A program made the position numbers and the translations under genes. From Patescibacteria group bacterium (GTDB lineage: Bacteria > Patescibacteriota > Gracilibacteria > Peribacterales > Peribacteraceae), in contig JALQTW010000002.1 of NCBI GenBank assembly GCA_023263945.1, forward strand, positions 62,001-126,000: a DNA stretch of 64,000 bases. Direction: 5' to 3'. The notes under the pieces were generated by a model. It was not told the origin of the DNA. It searched no databases and worked only from the letters and a program-made list of their open reading frames with translations. Below are positions 51,779 through 59,278 of the stretch, piece by piece (the first letter of the stretch is position 1; every line of letters starts with the position of its first letter).

Positions 51779-52807
51779 CTACTCAGAGAGTCTTGTGTAC
51801 GCTTGTTGTGCCAACCCAAGAATTCCTTCAAGTTGCTCCTCGCTCGTGACAATCACGTTGGAGAGCTTCTTCCCTGGGCTGATCTCGAATCCCTTCAACG
51901 AATCCCAATCAACCAGATTATTCCGGAAGTAGACGCGGACGCCGACGGCATCCTCGTTTTTCAAAGGATACGCCTCGCAGAAGAGCTGCGGATGGCCGGG
52001 GCCGCGCCAACTCGCACCAGTGGGATTGATCTTCTCGTATGCATCGGGGAAAGAGGTGTTGATGCGTGTTCGCAACTGCTCGAATATCGTCCGAGTCATC
52101 GGATTACCGATCCGGTCGAGGAATTCTTCCAACGACACCGTTTCCTTTTTTGAAACGGCTGCTGAGAGGGATTTCTTCACCTCCGCTCCGAAGAGCCGCG
52201 GAATCATGATCTCGTAGGTATCGTGCTTGTAGTACTCGAGTTCCACCGCGTAGACATCGAATTTGCTGTTCTGGTTAAGGAATAGAATGAGATCTTTCAG
52301 CTGATCATGGAGCTGATCCATGAGGACGACGAACTTGAATCTGCCATGGTCCAGATTCTCGCGGACCGCGTCGGTGAGATCCGTTGCTTCTTCTCCTTCG
52401 AATCCGAAGTAATCATCGATCTTTTCGTAGAGACTCATCCCGAATTTCTTCTGGGTATTCTCTTCGAGAAGAGCGATGAAACGGGAGGAATCCTGAAAGT
52501 GCCGCCAGAGAGATGCTCCGTAGTCGAGCACCTGAGCGACGACGTGTCGCTTGTCGGCGTTCCGGTAGAGTTTCGTCTCGATCAGATAGATTTCCCCGTC
52601 CCGGTCGACGCCGACCGCATCAATGGGGCCGCTCTGGGTCGGCAATTCGCGTGCGAGGACAAGGACTTGGATGTCCTGCTTGATCTCGTAGAGCGGAACG
52701 ATGTCGGGGTTGTCGTAGAGGTACTGCTGGAGTTCATCCTCGTTCGCGAAGCTGGTTCTATCGAGCTTCCGGGCGTTCTTACCGTTCTTGGAAATGATGA
52801 GGGACAT
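51779..52807 (-). CDS. NucS/DUF91-like PD-(D/E)xK nuclease
   Basis: A 342-aa protein whose N-terminal ~110 residues match the NucS/DUF91 nuclease fold: a KDIQVLVLARELPTQ-like strand, SGPIDAVGVDRDGEIYLIETK (Asp, then E-x-K) and VAQVLDYGASLWRHF. The C-terminal part (TGASWRGPGHPQLFCEAYPL and a MrcB/DUF4268-like end) is less clear. It is co-directional with the defence operon but has its own 59-nt spacer and a more GC-rich composition, so its membership in that system is uncertain. Confidence 0.75.
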   Translation of the reverse strand: MSLIISKNGKNARKLDRTSFANEDELQQYLYDNPDIVPLYEIKQDIQVLVLARELPTQSGPIDAVGVDRDGEIYLIETKLYRNADKRHVVAQVLDYGASLWRHFQDSSRFIALLEENTQKKFGMSLYEKIDDYFGFEGEEATDLTDAVRENLDHGRFKFVVLMDQLHDQLKDLILFLNQNSKFDVYAVELEYYKHDTYEIMIPRLFGAEVKKSLSAAVSKKETVSLEEFLDRIGNPMTRTIFEQLRTRINTSFPDAYEKINPTGASWRGPGHPQLFCEAYPLKNEDAVGVRVYFRNNLVDWDSLKGFEISPGKKLSNVIVTSEEQLEGILGLAQQAYTRLSE

Positions 52808-52833
52808 ATTGGAGCGGGAAATGGGTAAACCAC

Positions 52834-52995
52834 CCGCGTATATCCCAAAAGGGACAACCCAGGCAGGTCGCCCACATCCAGTACCTTACGGCACGTTCAG
52901 TGGCTGCGCAGGGTTGCCCCTTGCGACACTGAAGTGCCGTTAAGAACGTAAGGACTGAAATAACTAGGATGTAGGCGACGCGCTAAATATAGCGG
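52834..52995. ncRNA. Long rod-like structured element, possible RNA
   Basis: Nested inverted repeats span ~160 nt: 52834-52843 with 52987-52995, 52867-52879 with 52967-52979 (12 of 13), 52884-52890 with 52947-52953, 52896-52902 with 52927-52933, and a closing hairpin at 52907-52925. Two 9-nt bulges lie on one side (52938-52946 and 52958-52966). The single mismatch in the outer stem becomes a G-U pair in minus-strand RNA. It matches none of tmRNA, SRP, RNase P that I can recognise; a 6S-like RNA or an element DNA site is possible. Confidence 0.6.
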
Positions 52996-53089
52996 AATCG
53001 CCAATCTCTTAGTAGTGATGTTTCAGTAAAAGCGTCGATTGCCCTCTGCTAGACTTCCACAGTTTACATAGCCCAATGACTGAACAGCA

Positions 53090-53103
53090 GAAGGGATTCG
53101 AAC
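53090..53103 (-). repeat. Partial copy of tRNA-Gln T-arm
   Basis: GAAGGGATTCGAAC at this site matches GAAGGATTCGAAC inside the tRNA-Gln gene (53169-53181) except for one extra G. The match is short and could be a remnant left by integration or imperfect excision at the tRNA, or coincidence. Confidence 0.3.
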
Positions 53104-53157
53104 TTGGATATATTGCTTTTTATGTAGTGTAAGAGCAAAACGGTAGGGCTCAGGTGT

Positions 53158-53232
<75 letters not shown>

Positions 53233-53253
53233 ATATAGTAGGAGCATATCATA

Positions 53254-53883
53254 TTAATATCGTTGTCCCTTGGGCTTCAAAATAAAAGGTTTCAGTTCAC
53301 TTTCATGTCCATGACGAACCGCGCTATCGACTTTATCGAGGTAATGTTTCAGATCTTTCGCGTATGGAAGAGAAGGAAAAAATGCAATCATGTGACCATC
53401 GGCACTTCCATAACGAATTGCTAAAGGACGCACTCCAAATAAAGAATTGATAATACCTGCAGAGGGTAATGAGGATTCTTGGTATTGATTCCACTTAATG
53501 GTAACAAGCGTGTATTCCTTTGCCTTATGTTTTCCTTTTGCTGCGGGATCTGCCGCAACAGGCATCATGGGATGAACAAGGATACCGTGCTTGTATTCCA
53601 AAAGGATCCGTTCATTTGTAACTCGAAACGTTGCTTCCTTCCAGTGGTGATGCGTTAGCCATCCCAGAACAGCAACAACAAGAAGAGGAATGGGAATCAA
53701 CCAGAGTGGGGAAATGGGATTTGAAAATACCGTGAAGGGAAGCCATAGGAGAATACATATGACGATGCCGATCATGAATCCGGGGATAATTGTTTTTAGA
53801 AGATGTTCTAACAGCGCAGAAACAGTAGGTCTCAAACAGACATAGAGGATTTCTTCGTCATGGAGATATGCGCGATTGTGCAT
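53254..53883 (-). CDS. bPH-domain membrane protein
   Basis: A 209-aa protein with two hydrophobic segments (FMIGIVICILLWLPFTVF and PLWLIPIPLLVVAVLGWL) and a downstream PH-like domain (ATFRVTNERILLEYKHGIL, with the VTNERI variant of ITNKRV). An insert after it (ADPAAKGKHKAKEY) is Lys-rich. On the minus strand TATACT (53890-53895) lies 6 nt before the ATG, giving a leaderless start. Related to 23834-24388 and 56290-56877. Confidence 0.72.
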   Translation of the reverse strand: MHNRAYLHDEEILYVCLRPTVSALLEHLLKTIIPGFMIGIVICILLWLPFTVFSNPISPLWLIPIPLLVVAVLGWLTHHHWKEATFRVTNERILLEYKHGILVHPMMPVAADPAAKGKHKAKEYTLVTIKWNQYQESSLPSAGIINSLFGVRPLAIRYGSADGHMIAFFPSLPYAKDLKHYLDKVDSAVRHGHESELKPFILKPKGQRY

Positions 53884-53976
53884 GAAACGAGTATATCAGT
53901 TTCATGATTCTCAAAATGCTGTTATTCAGTCTCGAAAGATGGCTTCTTTCTGCCTAAAAAGGCATGAAAACTATGT

Positions 53977-54014
53977 TTGACATGATTTTCAAATGCAGGG
54001 ACAATACTCCTCCT
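53977..54014 (+). promoter_or_regulatory. Promoter of DUF11 surface protein
   Basis: TTGACA (53977-53982), a 17-nt spacer and GACAAT (54000-54005) precede ATG 54015 by 9 nt. The consensus -35 lies within the apparent 17-codon N-terminal extension of the reading frame, which therefore is not translated. Confidence 0.72.
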
Positions 54015-55184
54015 ATGCGTCCACTTTCCCGTATTCTTCTTACTGCAAGTGCTTTGACCCTCTTAAGCATTGCTCCCGTGGCTCAGGCTCAGAACATTCA
54101 GTATCAGGGAAATTACGGAGCCCCCTACTACAATACGGGCAGTGGATTTTGGTATCGCGATCGCGATGGAGAGTGGAGGTATACCACCTATCAAAATTTT
54201 GCGAGGCAGGGATCCAACGCGTTTATCCCTACACGCCTTGATGAGCAGCACAGGAATGTGGATCTCTCTGTACGCGAATCGGTAGATCCTGTTCGTCCGG
54301 GAGATGCGCTTTCCTACTACATCACAGTTACCAACAATTATTCCGGAGACGCCAATATTGATCTTGTTGCTTACTTGGATCCCAAGACCGATTTCCGTGA
54401 TGGATCCGACAATGTACGCAGAAATGGTGATCGTGTCGTATGGAATAATTTGACGATCTACGGACACAATTCACGCACGGTAGTGGTCACGGTGAAGGTA
54501 GACTCCCCTGCCCGTACGGGAGATCAACTTCGCTTTCAGGTGCAGGCAGGCCAGTACTCTACGGTTGCTCTTACAAAAGTGAATGATGACTATCGAAATT
54601 TTGGTGATCGCGCAACAACGACAAGTCAGCGATATCCTGATCGTGATTTAACAGTTTCTCTGGATAAATCCGCACGCGGCGGAGATATTTCCTATCGTCT
54701 GGCAGTAGCAAACAATACCGATCGCACGATGTACGACATTGATGTCACACAAATTTTTCACACGAGCGTTGCGAACATCTCTATCATCTCCACAGATGGC
54801 GGACGGGACAGTGGTGACCGCATTATGTGGGATCTTGGAAACCTTGCCCCCCATGAATACCAAGTGATGGAATACCGTGTTCGTATCTTGAACGGCGCAT
54901 CGGTCACATCCACCGTGAGTGCAGTCAGTCGAGATCCCGCACTGCGTGCAACAACAGCTGATACGATCGGGTACGCTCGGGAGTCATCACAGACCTACAG
55001 CTATAACTACGGTGCTGTGCGCATGCCACGAACTGGTGTGATGGGAGATCTCTTCGCTTCTTTGGATAATGAATGGCAAACCTCTCCAAGAGAAACATCG
55101 GATCGATCAGCAATTCCTGCCCTTGTGATGGGAATCATTGCTCTAGGCTCCCTCTTTGCAATGAGAAGAGTAGTAGAATACTAG
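54015..55184 (+). CDS. Secreted DUF11-repeat surface protein
   Basis: A 389-aa exported protein. It has a signal peptide (RPLSRILLTASALTLLSIAPVAQA), a YWRD-like start (NYGAPYYNTGSGFWYRDRDG), and at least two DUF11-type immunoglobulin-like repeats (VRPGDALSYYITVTNN; ARGGDISYRLAVANNTD). The C-terminus has a short hydrophobic helix (PALVMGIIALGSLFAM) and RR, a membrane anchor. DUF11 proteins are surface adhesins or structural coats. The start is given by the promoter 9 nt upstream. Confidence 0.8.
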   Translation: MRPLSRILLTASALTLLSIAPVAQAQNIQYQGNYGAPYYNTGSGFWYRDRDGEWRYTTYQNFARQGSNAFIPTRLDEQHRNVDLSVRESVDPVRPGDALSYYITVTNNYSGDANIDLVAYLDPKTDFRDGSDNVRRNGDRVVWNNLTIYGHNSRTVVVTVKVDSPARTGDQLRFQVQAGQYSTVALTKVNDDYRNFGDRATTTSQRYPDRDLTVSLDKSARGGDISYRLAVANNTDRTMYDIDVTQIFHTSVANISIISTDGGRDSGDRIMWDLGNLAPHEYQVMEYRVRILNGASVTSTVSAVSRDPALRATTADTIGYARESSQTYSYNYGAVRMPRTGVMGDLFASLDNEWQTSPRETSDRSAIPALVMGIIALGSLFAMRRVVEY

Positions 55185-55243
55185 AGTGCTAGGACAGATT
55201 TAAATCTCTCCTTTTCCAATTATTCTATTACTCTAGTATTCTA
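55174..55243. terminator. Bidirectional hairpin between convergent genes
   Basis: TAGAATACTAGAGT (55174-55187) and ACTCTAGTATTCTA (55230-55243) form a perfect 14-bp inverted repeat around a ~42-nt loop, followed by TTTTTTC. It ends the surface protein gene and starts at the pth stop, so it may stop transcription in both directions. The long loop makes it an unusual terminator. Confidence 0.6.
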
Positions 55244-55807
55244 TTTTTTCTTCTTCAGATTCTTCACTCTCTCCAAAATCGCAAGGGGGAGATGTTTCAG
55301 CACAGGTGCCATTTCATCTAATTCATCCTTTTTAATCTTAGAAAGTACCCACGCAGCGAGATCTTGAGCAGATCCTTTCGGGGGGTTTCCAAGACCAATG
55401 CGAATACGGGGGAAATCCTCCCCGATTGCTGCAACAATGGATTTCAGTCCGTTATGCGTACCAGGTCCTCCGTGCAAGCGCAGGCGGAATGTTCCAAGTG
55501 GAAGATCAATATCATCACTGATGATCATCAAATGATCGGCGGGTTTGATTTTATAGAATGTGAGCAGTTTTGTGACAGCCTCTGCAGAACGATTCATGTA
55601 CGTTCCCGGCTTTGCAAGAAGAACCGTTGTTCCCGAAACAGAAATTTCACAGAGATCACTCATGAACTTTTGTGATTCCTTCCATTCTGGTTTCTCAGAA
55701 AATGCTGCGGCAATGAAGTCGAGCGCAATGAATCCAATATTATGCCGTGTGAGTTGGTACTTCTCACCGGGATTTCCCAGGCCGACAATGAGGAACTTTG
55801 GTTTCAT
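55241..55807 (-). CDS. pth: Peptidyl-tRNA hydrolase
   Basis: Releases tRNA from stalled peptidyl-tRNAs. The 188-aa product has FLIVGLGNPGEKYQLTRHNIGF (catalytic His), PGTYMNRSAEAV (Asn) and SDDIDLPLGTFRLRLHGGPG with GTHNGLKS, as in bacterial Pth. TATACT on the minus strand (55814-55819) lies 6 nt before ATG 55807, which decides the start and excludes the ORF's 13 extra codons. Confidence 0.95.
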   Translation of the reverse strand: MKPKFLIVGLGNPGEKYQLTRHNIGFIALDFIAAAFSEKPEWKESQKFMSDLCEISVSGTTVLLAKPGTYMNRSAEAVTKLLTFYKIKPADHLMIISDDIDLPLGTFRLRLHGGPGTHNGLKSIVAAIGEDFPRIRIGLGNPPKGSAQDLAAWVLSKIKKDELDEMAPVLKHLPLAILERVKNLKKKK

Positions 55808-55888
55808 AGCGGAAGTATAATGGAATGATCGCTGCATTGCTCGCAAGGAGAAAACGAATAGAATTTCTTCTTAAAACTTAGTTTTTTT

Positions 55889-56293
55889 TTATTTCTTCAT
55901 ACCAAGATCCCAAAGTGCCCGTTCAAACGAGCGCATTGCTCTGTCCACTTCTTGCAACGATGGCTGTGCCTGCATTTCGTGCGCAACAGTATTCCTGAGT
56001 TTATGCGCATTCCAGAGTCCTTGAAGATCTGAAAATCGCGGTCCTGCTTTCTTGAGCTTTTCTCCTAGCGATCCCGGGTAGCCAAGAAGACCCAATGCGA
56101 GATCTAAAACCTTATCTGCTTCCAGAACTTTCCGGACAGGGTCATTAATCTGATTTATGAGAAGCCATGATTCTCTGATCTTTCGTTCGGCAGAACTCGA
56201 TAACTTTCGCTTCTTTGTAATACTCCAGACCAAAATACAGATGACGAGTGCAAGCAGAATCAAAACGCCAATGCTCGACCATACCAGTATCAT
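55889..56293 (-). CDS. Membrane-anchored HEPN-like protein
   Basis: A 134-aa protein: an N-terminal TM segment (SIGVLILLALVICILVWSI), a charged linker and a helical domain ending in GLWNAHKLRNTVAHEM. The R-N-x3-H (RNTVAH) is the Rx4H signature of HEPN domains, many of which are RNases or toxins. Here the domain is membrane-tethered, and its ATG overlaps the bPH gene's stop codon, so it is co-translated with a membrane PH-domain protein. No antitoxin is apparent. Confidence 0.6.
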   Translation of the reverse strand: MILVWSSIGVLILLALVICILVWSITKKRKLSSSAERKIRESWLLINQINDPVRKVLEADKVLDLALGLLGYPGSLGEKLKKAGPRFSDLQGLWNAHKLRNTVAHEMQAQPSLQEVDRAMRSFERALWDLGMKK

Positions 56294-56877
56294 TCTTCGT
56301 CCTCTGAAAATTCCCCTTTCTGCATGGAACTTGCCACAAAATCGGAAAGAATCCCCTGCACCGTCTTTGCATCTTTCAGGTTCTTCGAATGAACATATGT
56401 TTCCATCGATTGTAAAATAAGTGTCTGCACTCTACGGGGAACAGGGACTTGCGTGAGGGAGATAGTCGTTCCTGTAGAAATTTTTTCGACCGAAATATCG
56501 CCAAACCGGAACAGCGTTCCAAGAATGCCCTTCATTTCATAGCTCACTCCCTGAATGTCGCTATAGAGCACGCGTGTTGATTCACGATGAAACCAACCAT
56601 GCCAGGCAAGGTCGATAATACCGTGATCGGTAATAACCCATGCGTCCAGAAAATAATCCAGGAAGGTACGCATCCACCAGATGATAAGAAGGATCAACAC
56701 AGCGCCTTCCACCCATCTGGCCATCACATTTTTTGTGATGACGATGAGTGCGACCATGGCAATGATGAGGAACGTTGAAAAGAGAACAGCTTTCACCCCA
56801 AAAATCCAGTGACGATGAATAACGGCCTTCATGGTCTCATCGTCTTCAATGTGCTGCGTAAAGAGGAAGCGGAGCAT
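56290..56877 (-). CDS. bPH-domain membrane protein
   Basis: A 195-aa protein with two close TM segments (AVLFSTFLIIAMVALIVIT and EGAVLILLIIWWMRTFLDYF) followed by DAWVITDHGIIDLAWHGWFH and the end of a bPH_2 domain (SDIQGVSYEMKGILGTLFRFG). TATCCT on the minus strand (56884-56889) lies 6 nt before ATG 56877, giving a leaderless start. Forms an operon with the HEPN-like gene. Related to 23834-24388 and 53254-53883. Confidence 0.75.
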   Translation of the reverse strand: MLRFLFTQHIEDDETMKAVIHRHWIFGVKAVLFSTFLIIAMVALIVITKNVMARWVEGAVLILLIIWWMRTFLDYFLDAWVITDHGIIDLAWHGWFHRESTRVLYSDIQGVSYEMKGILGTLFRFGDISVEKISTGTTISLTQVPVPRRVQTLILQSMETYVHSKNLKDAKTVQGILSDFVASSMQKGEFSEDEE

Positions 56878-56979
56878 GGAGAGAGGATACAAGGTCCTGG
56901 GTGGTAGAAAAAGTAAATCGGACAAGTTAACAACTCTTTGATCTACCTTCAACCTCCCCCTTCTGCTATCCTTCTCCCG

Positions 56980-57612
56980 ATGCCCGAAAACACTCCTCTT
57001 CCACAGCGCGGATTCTGGTTTCACTTGATCGACATTACCCTGAATATCGTCATCATTGTTGCTATTGTCGCAACCATCCGCACCTTCATTGTGTCTCCTT
57101 TTCAAGTGGAAGGAAGTTCTATGAACGACACACTCCTTCACAAGGAATACATCATCATCAATAAATTCAAGTATCTGTTTGATGACCCCAAGCGTGGTGA
57201 TATTGTCGTGTTTCACCCAACCCTGGACGCCGATAAATATTACGTAAAGCGCATCATTGGCCTCCCCGGTGATACCATCGCTATTCGTGATGGCTATGTG
57301 TACCTGCGTGATTCCAATGGAAACGAGAAGCGTTTAGACGAGGGATATTTAAGCCCCAAGAATGCGGGTCACACATTCCGTGCCCCCGTCACAAGCGGTG
57401 ACACACGGGAAATTGTCTATACCATTCCCGATGACAACTACTTCGTCTTGGGCGATAACCGTCTTGGAAGCCTAGATTCGAGAAGTTTTACAAATGTGGA
57501 AGGAAGTCCCGCGCCATACGTACCGGGAGAGCGCATTAAAGGAAGTGTATGGTTTGTGGCTCTCCCCATCACGAAGATTCATGCTATTGAACCGCCGGAT
57601 TACGGGTTGTAG
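56980..57612 (+). CDS. lepB: Signal peptidase I
   Basis: A 210-aa type I signal peptidase that removes signal peptides from exported proteins. One N-terminal TM segment (DITLNIVIIVAIVATI), then catalytic Ser in FQVEGSSMNDTLL, catalytic Lys in YYVKRIIGLPGD, and the box E region FVLGDNRLGSLDSRSF. TATCCT (56967-56972) lies 7 nt before ATG 56980. It supplies the export machinery for the many secreted proteins here. Confidence 0.94.
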   Translation: MPENTPLPQRGFWFHLIDITLNIVIIVAIVATIRTFIVSPFQVEGSSMNDTLLHKEYIIINKFKYLFDDPKRGDIVVFHPTLDADKYYVKRIIGLPGDTIAIRDGYVYLRDSNGNEKRLDEGYLSPKNAGHTFRAPVTSGDTREIVYTIPDDNYFVLGDNRLGSLDSRSFTNVEGSPAPYVPGERIKGSVWFVALPITKIHAIEPPDYGL

Positions 57613-57682
57613 AAAACAGAAGTCAAAAATCAGAAGAGTTTTACCTTTCATCTCTGTTTTCTGACTCCTGCCTTCTGATCTC
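57611..57682. repeat. Dispersed hairpin element, family B copy 2
   Basis: GAAAACAGAAGTCAAAAATCAG and TTTTCTGACTCCTGCCTTCTG face each other across a short centre. It shares most words with the element at 2712-2772, including AGAAGTCA and the TTTTACCTTT centre. It follows the lepB stop. Confidence 0.65.
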
Positions 57683-57702
57683 TTTTCTGGGCTGAGAATC
57701 GC

Positions 57703-57755
57703 TTGCACCTACCCTCTCGCTTTGGTACAGTATCCAGGCGCCGAGAGGCGTTTTT
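57703..57755 (+). promoter_or_regulatory. secE-nusG promoter with leader hairpin
   Basis: TTGCAC (57703-57708), a 17-nt spacer and TACAGT (57726-57731) give a good promoter. Unlike its neighbours this transcript has a leader of about 33 nt. In it CGCC, a GAGA tetraloop and GGCG (57739-57750) are followed directly by TTTTT (57751-57755), a small terminator-like hairpin that might attenuate secE-nusG transcription. Confidence 0.6.
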
Positions 57756-57770
57756 CTCTAAGACCGCCAT

Positions 57771-57953
57771 ATGGATGCCATTCTCACCTATTTCCGGGGC
57801 AGCCTTGAAGAGCTGCGTCATGTACGCTGGCCTACCCGCCAACAGGCGGTTCGTCTGACAATTATCGTTCTGATATTCATTGTGGTGAATGCCTTTGCCC
57901 TTGCTGTTATAGACAGCGCCCTTACTGCCATTATCGACTTTATTGTCCTCTAA
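57771..57953 (+). CDS. secE: Preprotein translocase subunit SecE
   Basis: A 60-aa single-TM SecE of the short type: the amphipathic surface helix SLEELRHVRWPTRQQAVR with the conserved W-P-T, then the TM helix LTIIVLIFIVVNAFALAVI. It clamps SecY in the translocon. nusG follows 3 nt later, the classical secE-nusG order. Confidence 0.95.
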   Translation: MDAILTYFRGSLEELRHVRWPTRQQAVRLTIIVLIFIVVNAFALAVIDSALTAIIDFIVL

Positions 57954-57956
57954 CCC

Positions 57957-58502
57957 ATGGGAAAACAAGATCCATCAGCCGGACGGAACTGGTATGTATT
58001 GCACACCTATTCGGGCTACGAAGATAGTGTGAAGAAGGCGTTAGAACAGCGTATTGAAAGCCTTGGTATGCAAGATTACATCTTTGGTGTTGTTGTTCCG
58101 AAGGAAAAACAGATTGTTTTTAAACGTGGAGAGCCTATAGAAGAAGAACGCAAATTGTTTCCCGGCTACGTGCTTGTGGACATGGTGGTGACAGATGACA
58201 GCTGGTATGTGGTTCGTAACACGCCAAACGTAACAGGATTCGTCGGTTCAGGAAATATTCCGGTCTCTGTATCTCCGGAAGAATTCGGCGTCATTGAGCG
58301 CCGTGTGGGTGAGCAGGAAGCCAAGTTCAAGAGCGACTTCCGTGCAGGAGATCTTGTCATCATCATCGATGGTCCGTTTAAAAACTATGAAGGCACTGTA
58401 GATGCCGTGGATATTGATAAAGGCAAGCTGACGGTGCTTGTTGTGATCTTTGATCGTGAGACACCTGTCGAGCTAGATTTCACGCAAGTGAAGAAGAAAT
58501 AG
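57957..58502 (+). CDS. nusG: Transcription termination/antitermination factor NusG
   Basis: A 181-aa NusG. NGN domain with NWYVLHTYSGYEDSVKKAL, RKLFPGYVLVDMV and VRNTPNVTGFVG; KOW domain with GDLVIIIDGPFKNYEGTVD. It couples RNA polymerase to ribosomes and Rho. In many bacteria rpl genes follow; here an element and an unrelated secreted protein do. Confidence 0.95.
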   Translation: MGKQDPSAGRNWYVLHTYSGYEDSVKKALEQRIESLGMQDYIFGVVVPKEKQIVFKRGEPIEEERKLFPGYVLVDMVVTDDSWYVVRNTPNVTGFVGSGNIPVSVSPEEFGVIERRVGEQEAKFKSDFRAGDLVIIIDGPFKNYEGTVDAVDIDKGKLTVLVVIFDRETPVELDFTQVKKK

Positions 58503-58504
58503 TG

Positions 58505-58580
58505 ATAAGTTTTCAGTTGTTGGTTATTGGTTTTTGGAATTTTTGGTTGAACTAATAACTAAAAACCAAAAACCAAAAAC
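58505..58580. repeat. Dispersed hairpin element, family A copy 2
   Basis: GTTGTTGGTTATTGGTTTTTGG faces AACTAATAACTAAAAACCAAAAACC, an imperfect inverted repeat of low complexity. Similar wording is at 3655-3712. It directly follows the nusG stop and may serve as terminator. Confidence 0.6.
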
Positions 58581-58639
58581 GTCACTTCACCCTTCTCCCT
58601 CTTTCCTGTAGGCTTCCCTCGCCTTCTTCCCCTATTTCT

Positions 58640-59278
58640 ATGAGAAAGATTTCTCTTGCTGCAGCTTCTCTCAGTTTTTTGATGCTCCCGTCTCTTGCAT
58701 TTGCTCTGCCGGGAGTTGGAAATCGCTTAACGATAGCAGGAACAATTCAGCAAGTGACTCTTACAGAGCAGCAGCGTTTTGATCAATGGGGCGGTGAAGT
58801 GGTTGTGAAAGCAACGAACGGACAAAACGTCACCGTTCTTCTTCAGAAAGGAACAAAAATTATTTCGGAAGGACGAACAAGTCGCAAGAAAGCACGACCC
58901 ATTGATTTAAACATTGGCATGACGGTTCGCATTACAGGTCTCCGTTTAAGCGGTGATTCCCTCTCTGCATCGGTCGTTGTCATTACGAATGTGGAGCGAA
59001 ACCCTGTTCTTGCTGCAAACGGCATTATCACAGCAGTCGGTGATTCTTCCATTACCATTCTGCAGGCAAACGGCCAAATGCAGACATATAGCCTGAATAT
59101 CGATACACAGGTTGTTGCCGAATATTCCGTTTACGGAAAAGACGGTCTCACATTTGTAGGAAAACAGGCACTCATTACGCTGAATCCGGATAATGAAGGA
59201 CAGGCAAAAATCATTCGTGTGCGTGAAGCATCGAGGAGAAATGCACCAGATGTTGCTGTCCCCTCGTTCCAGTACTAG
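58640..59278 (+). CDS. Secreted protein of unknown function
   Basis: A 212-aa exported protein: signal peptide (KISLAAASLSFLMLPSLAFA), then repeated beta-strand modules of the DUF5666/OB-like style, e.g. AGTIQQVTLTEQQ, GTKIISEGRTSRKK and ANGIITAVGDSSITIL. No catalytic motif. Its stop codon shares the CTAG of the convergent murJ stop. Confidence 0.65.
   Translation: MRKISLAAASLSFLMLPSLAFALPGVGNRLTIAGTIQQVTLTEQQRFDQWGGEVVVKATNGQNVTVLLQKGTKIISEGRTSRKKARPIDLNIGMTVRITGLRLSGDSLSASVVVITNVERNPVLAANGIITAVGDSSITILQANGQMQTYSLNIDTQVVAEYSVYGKDGLTFVGKQALITLNPDNEGQAKIIRVREASRRNAPDVAVPSFQY

Noticed and set aside
45630..52807. Calling the operon DISARM or a BREX system
   Set aside because: DISARM needs drmA, drmB and drmC, and BREX needs pglZ and brxC; none of these is visible in the island. 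Only the methylase and SNF2 partners are shared.
52834..53157. tmRNA, SRP RNA or RNase P RNA
   Set aside because: None of the conserved cores of these RNAs could be seen in the structured spacer; the TTCGAA near 53095 is a short partial tRNA-like match without a foldable arm.
53964..54014. Upstream start for the DUF11 protein
   Set aside because: The extension contains a TTGACA -35 and the -10 box, and the signal peptide begins at 54015.
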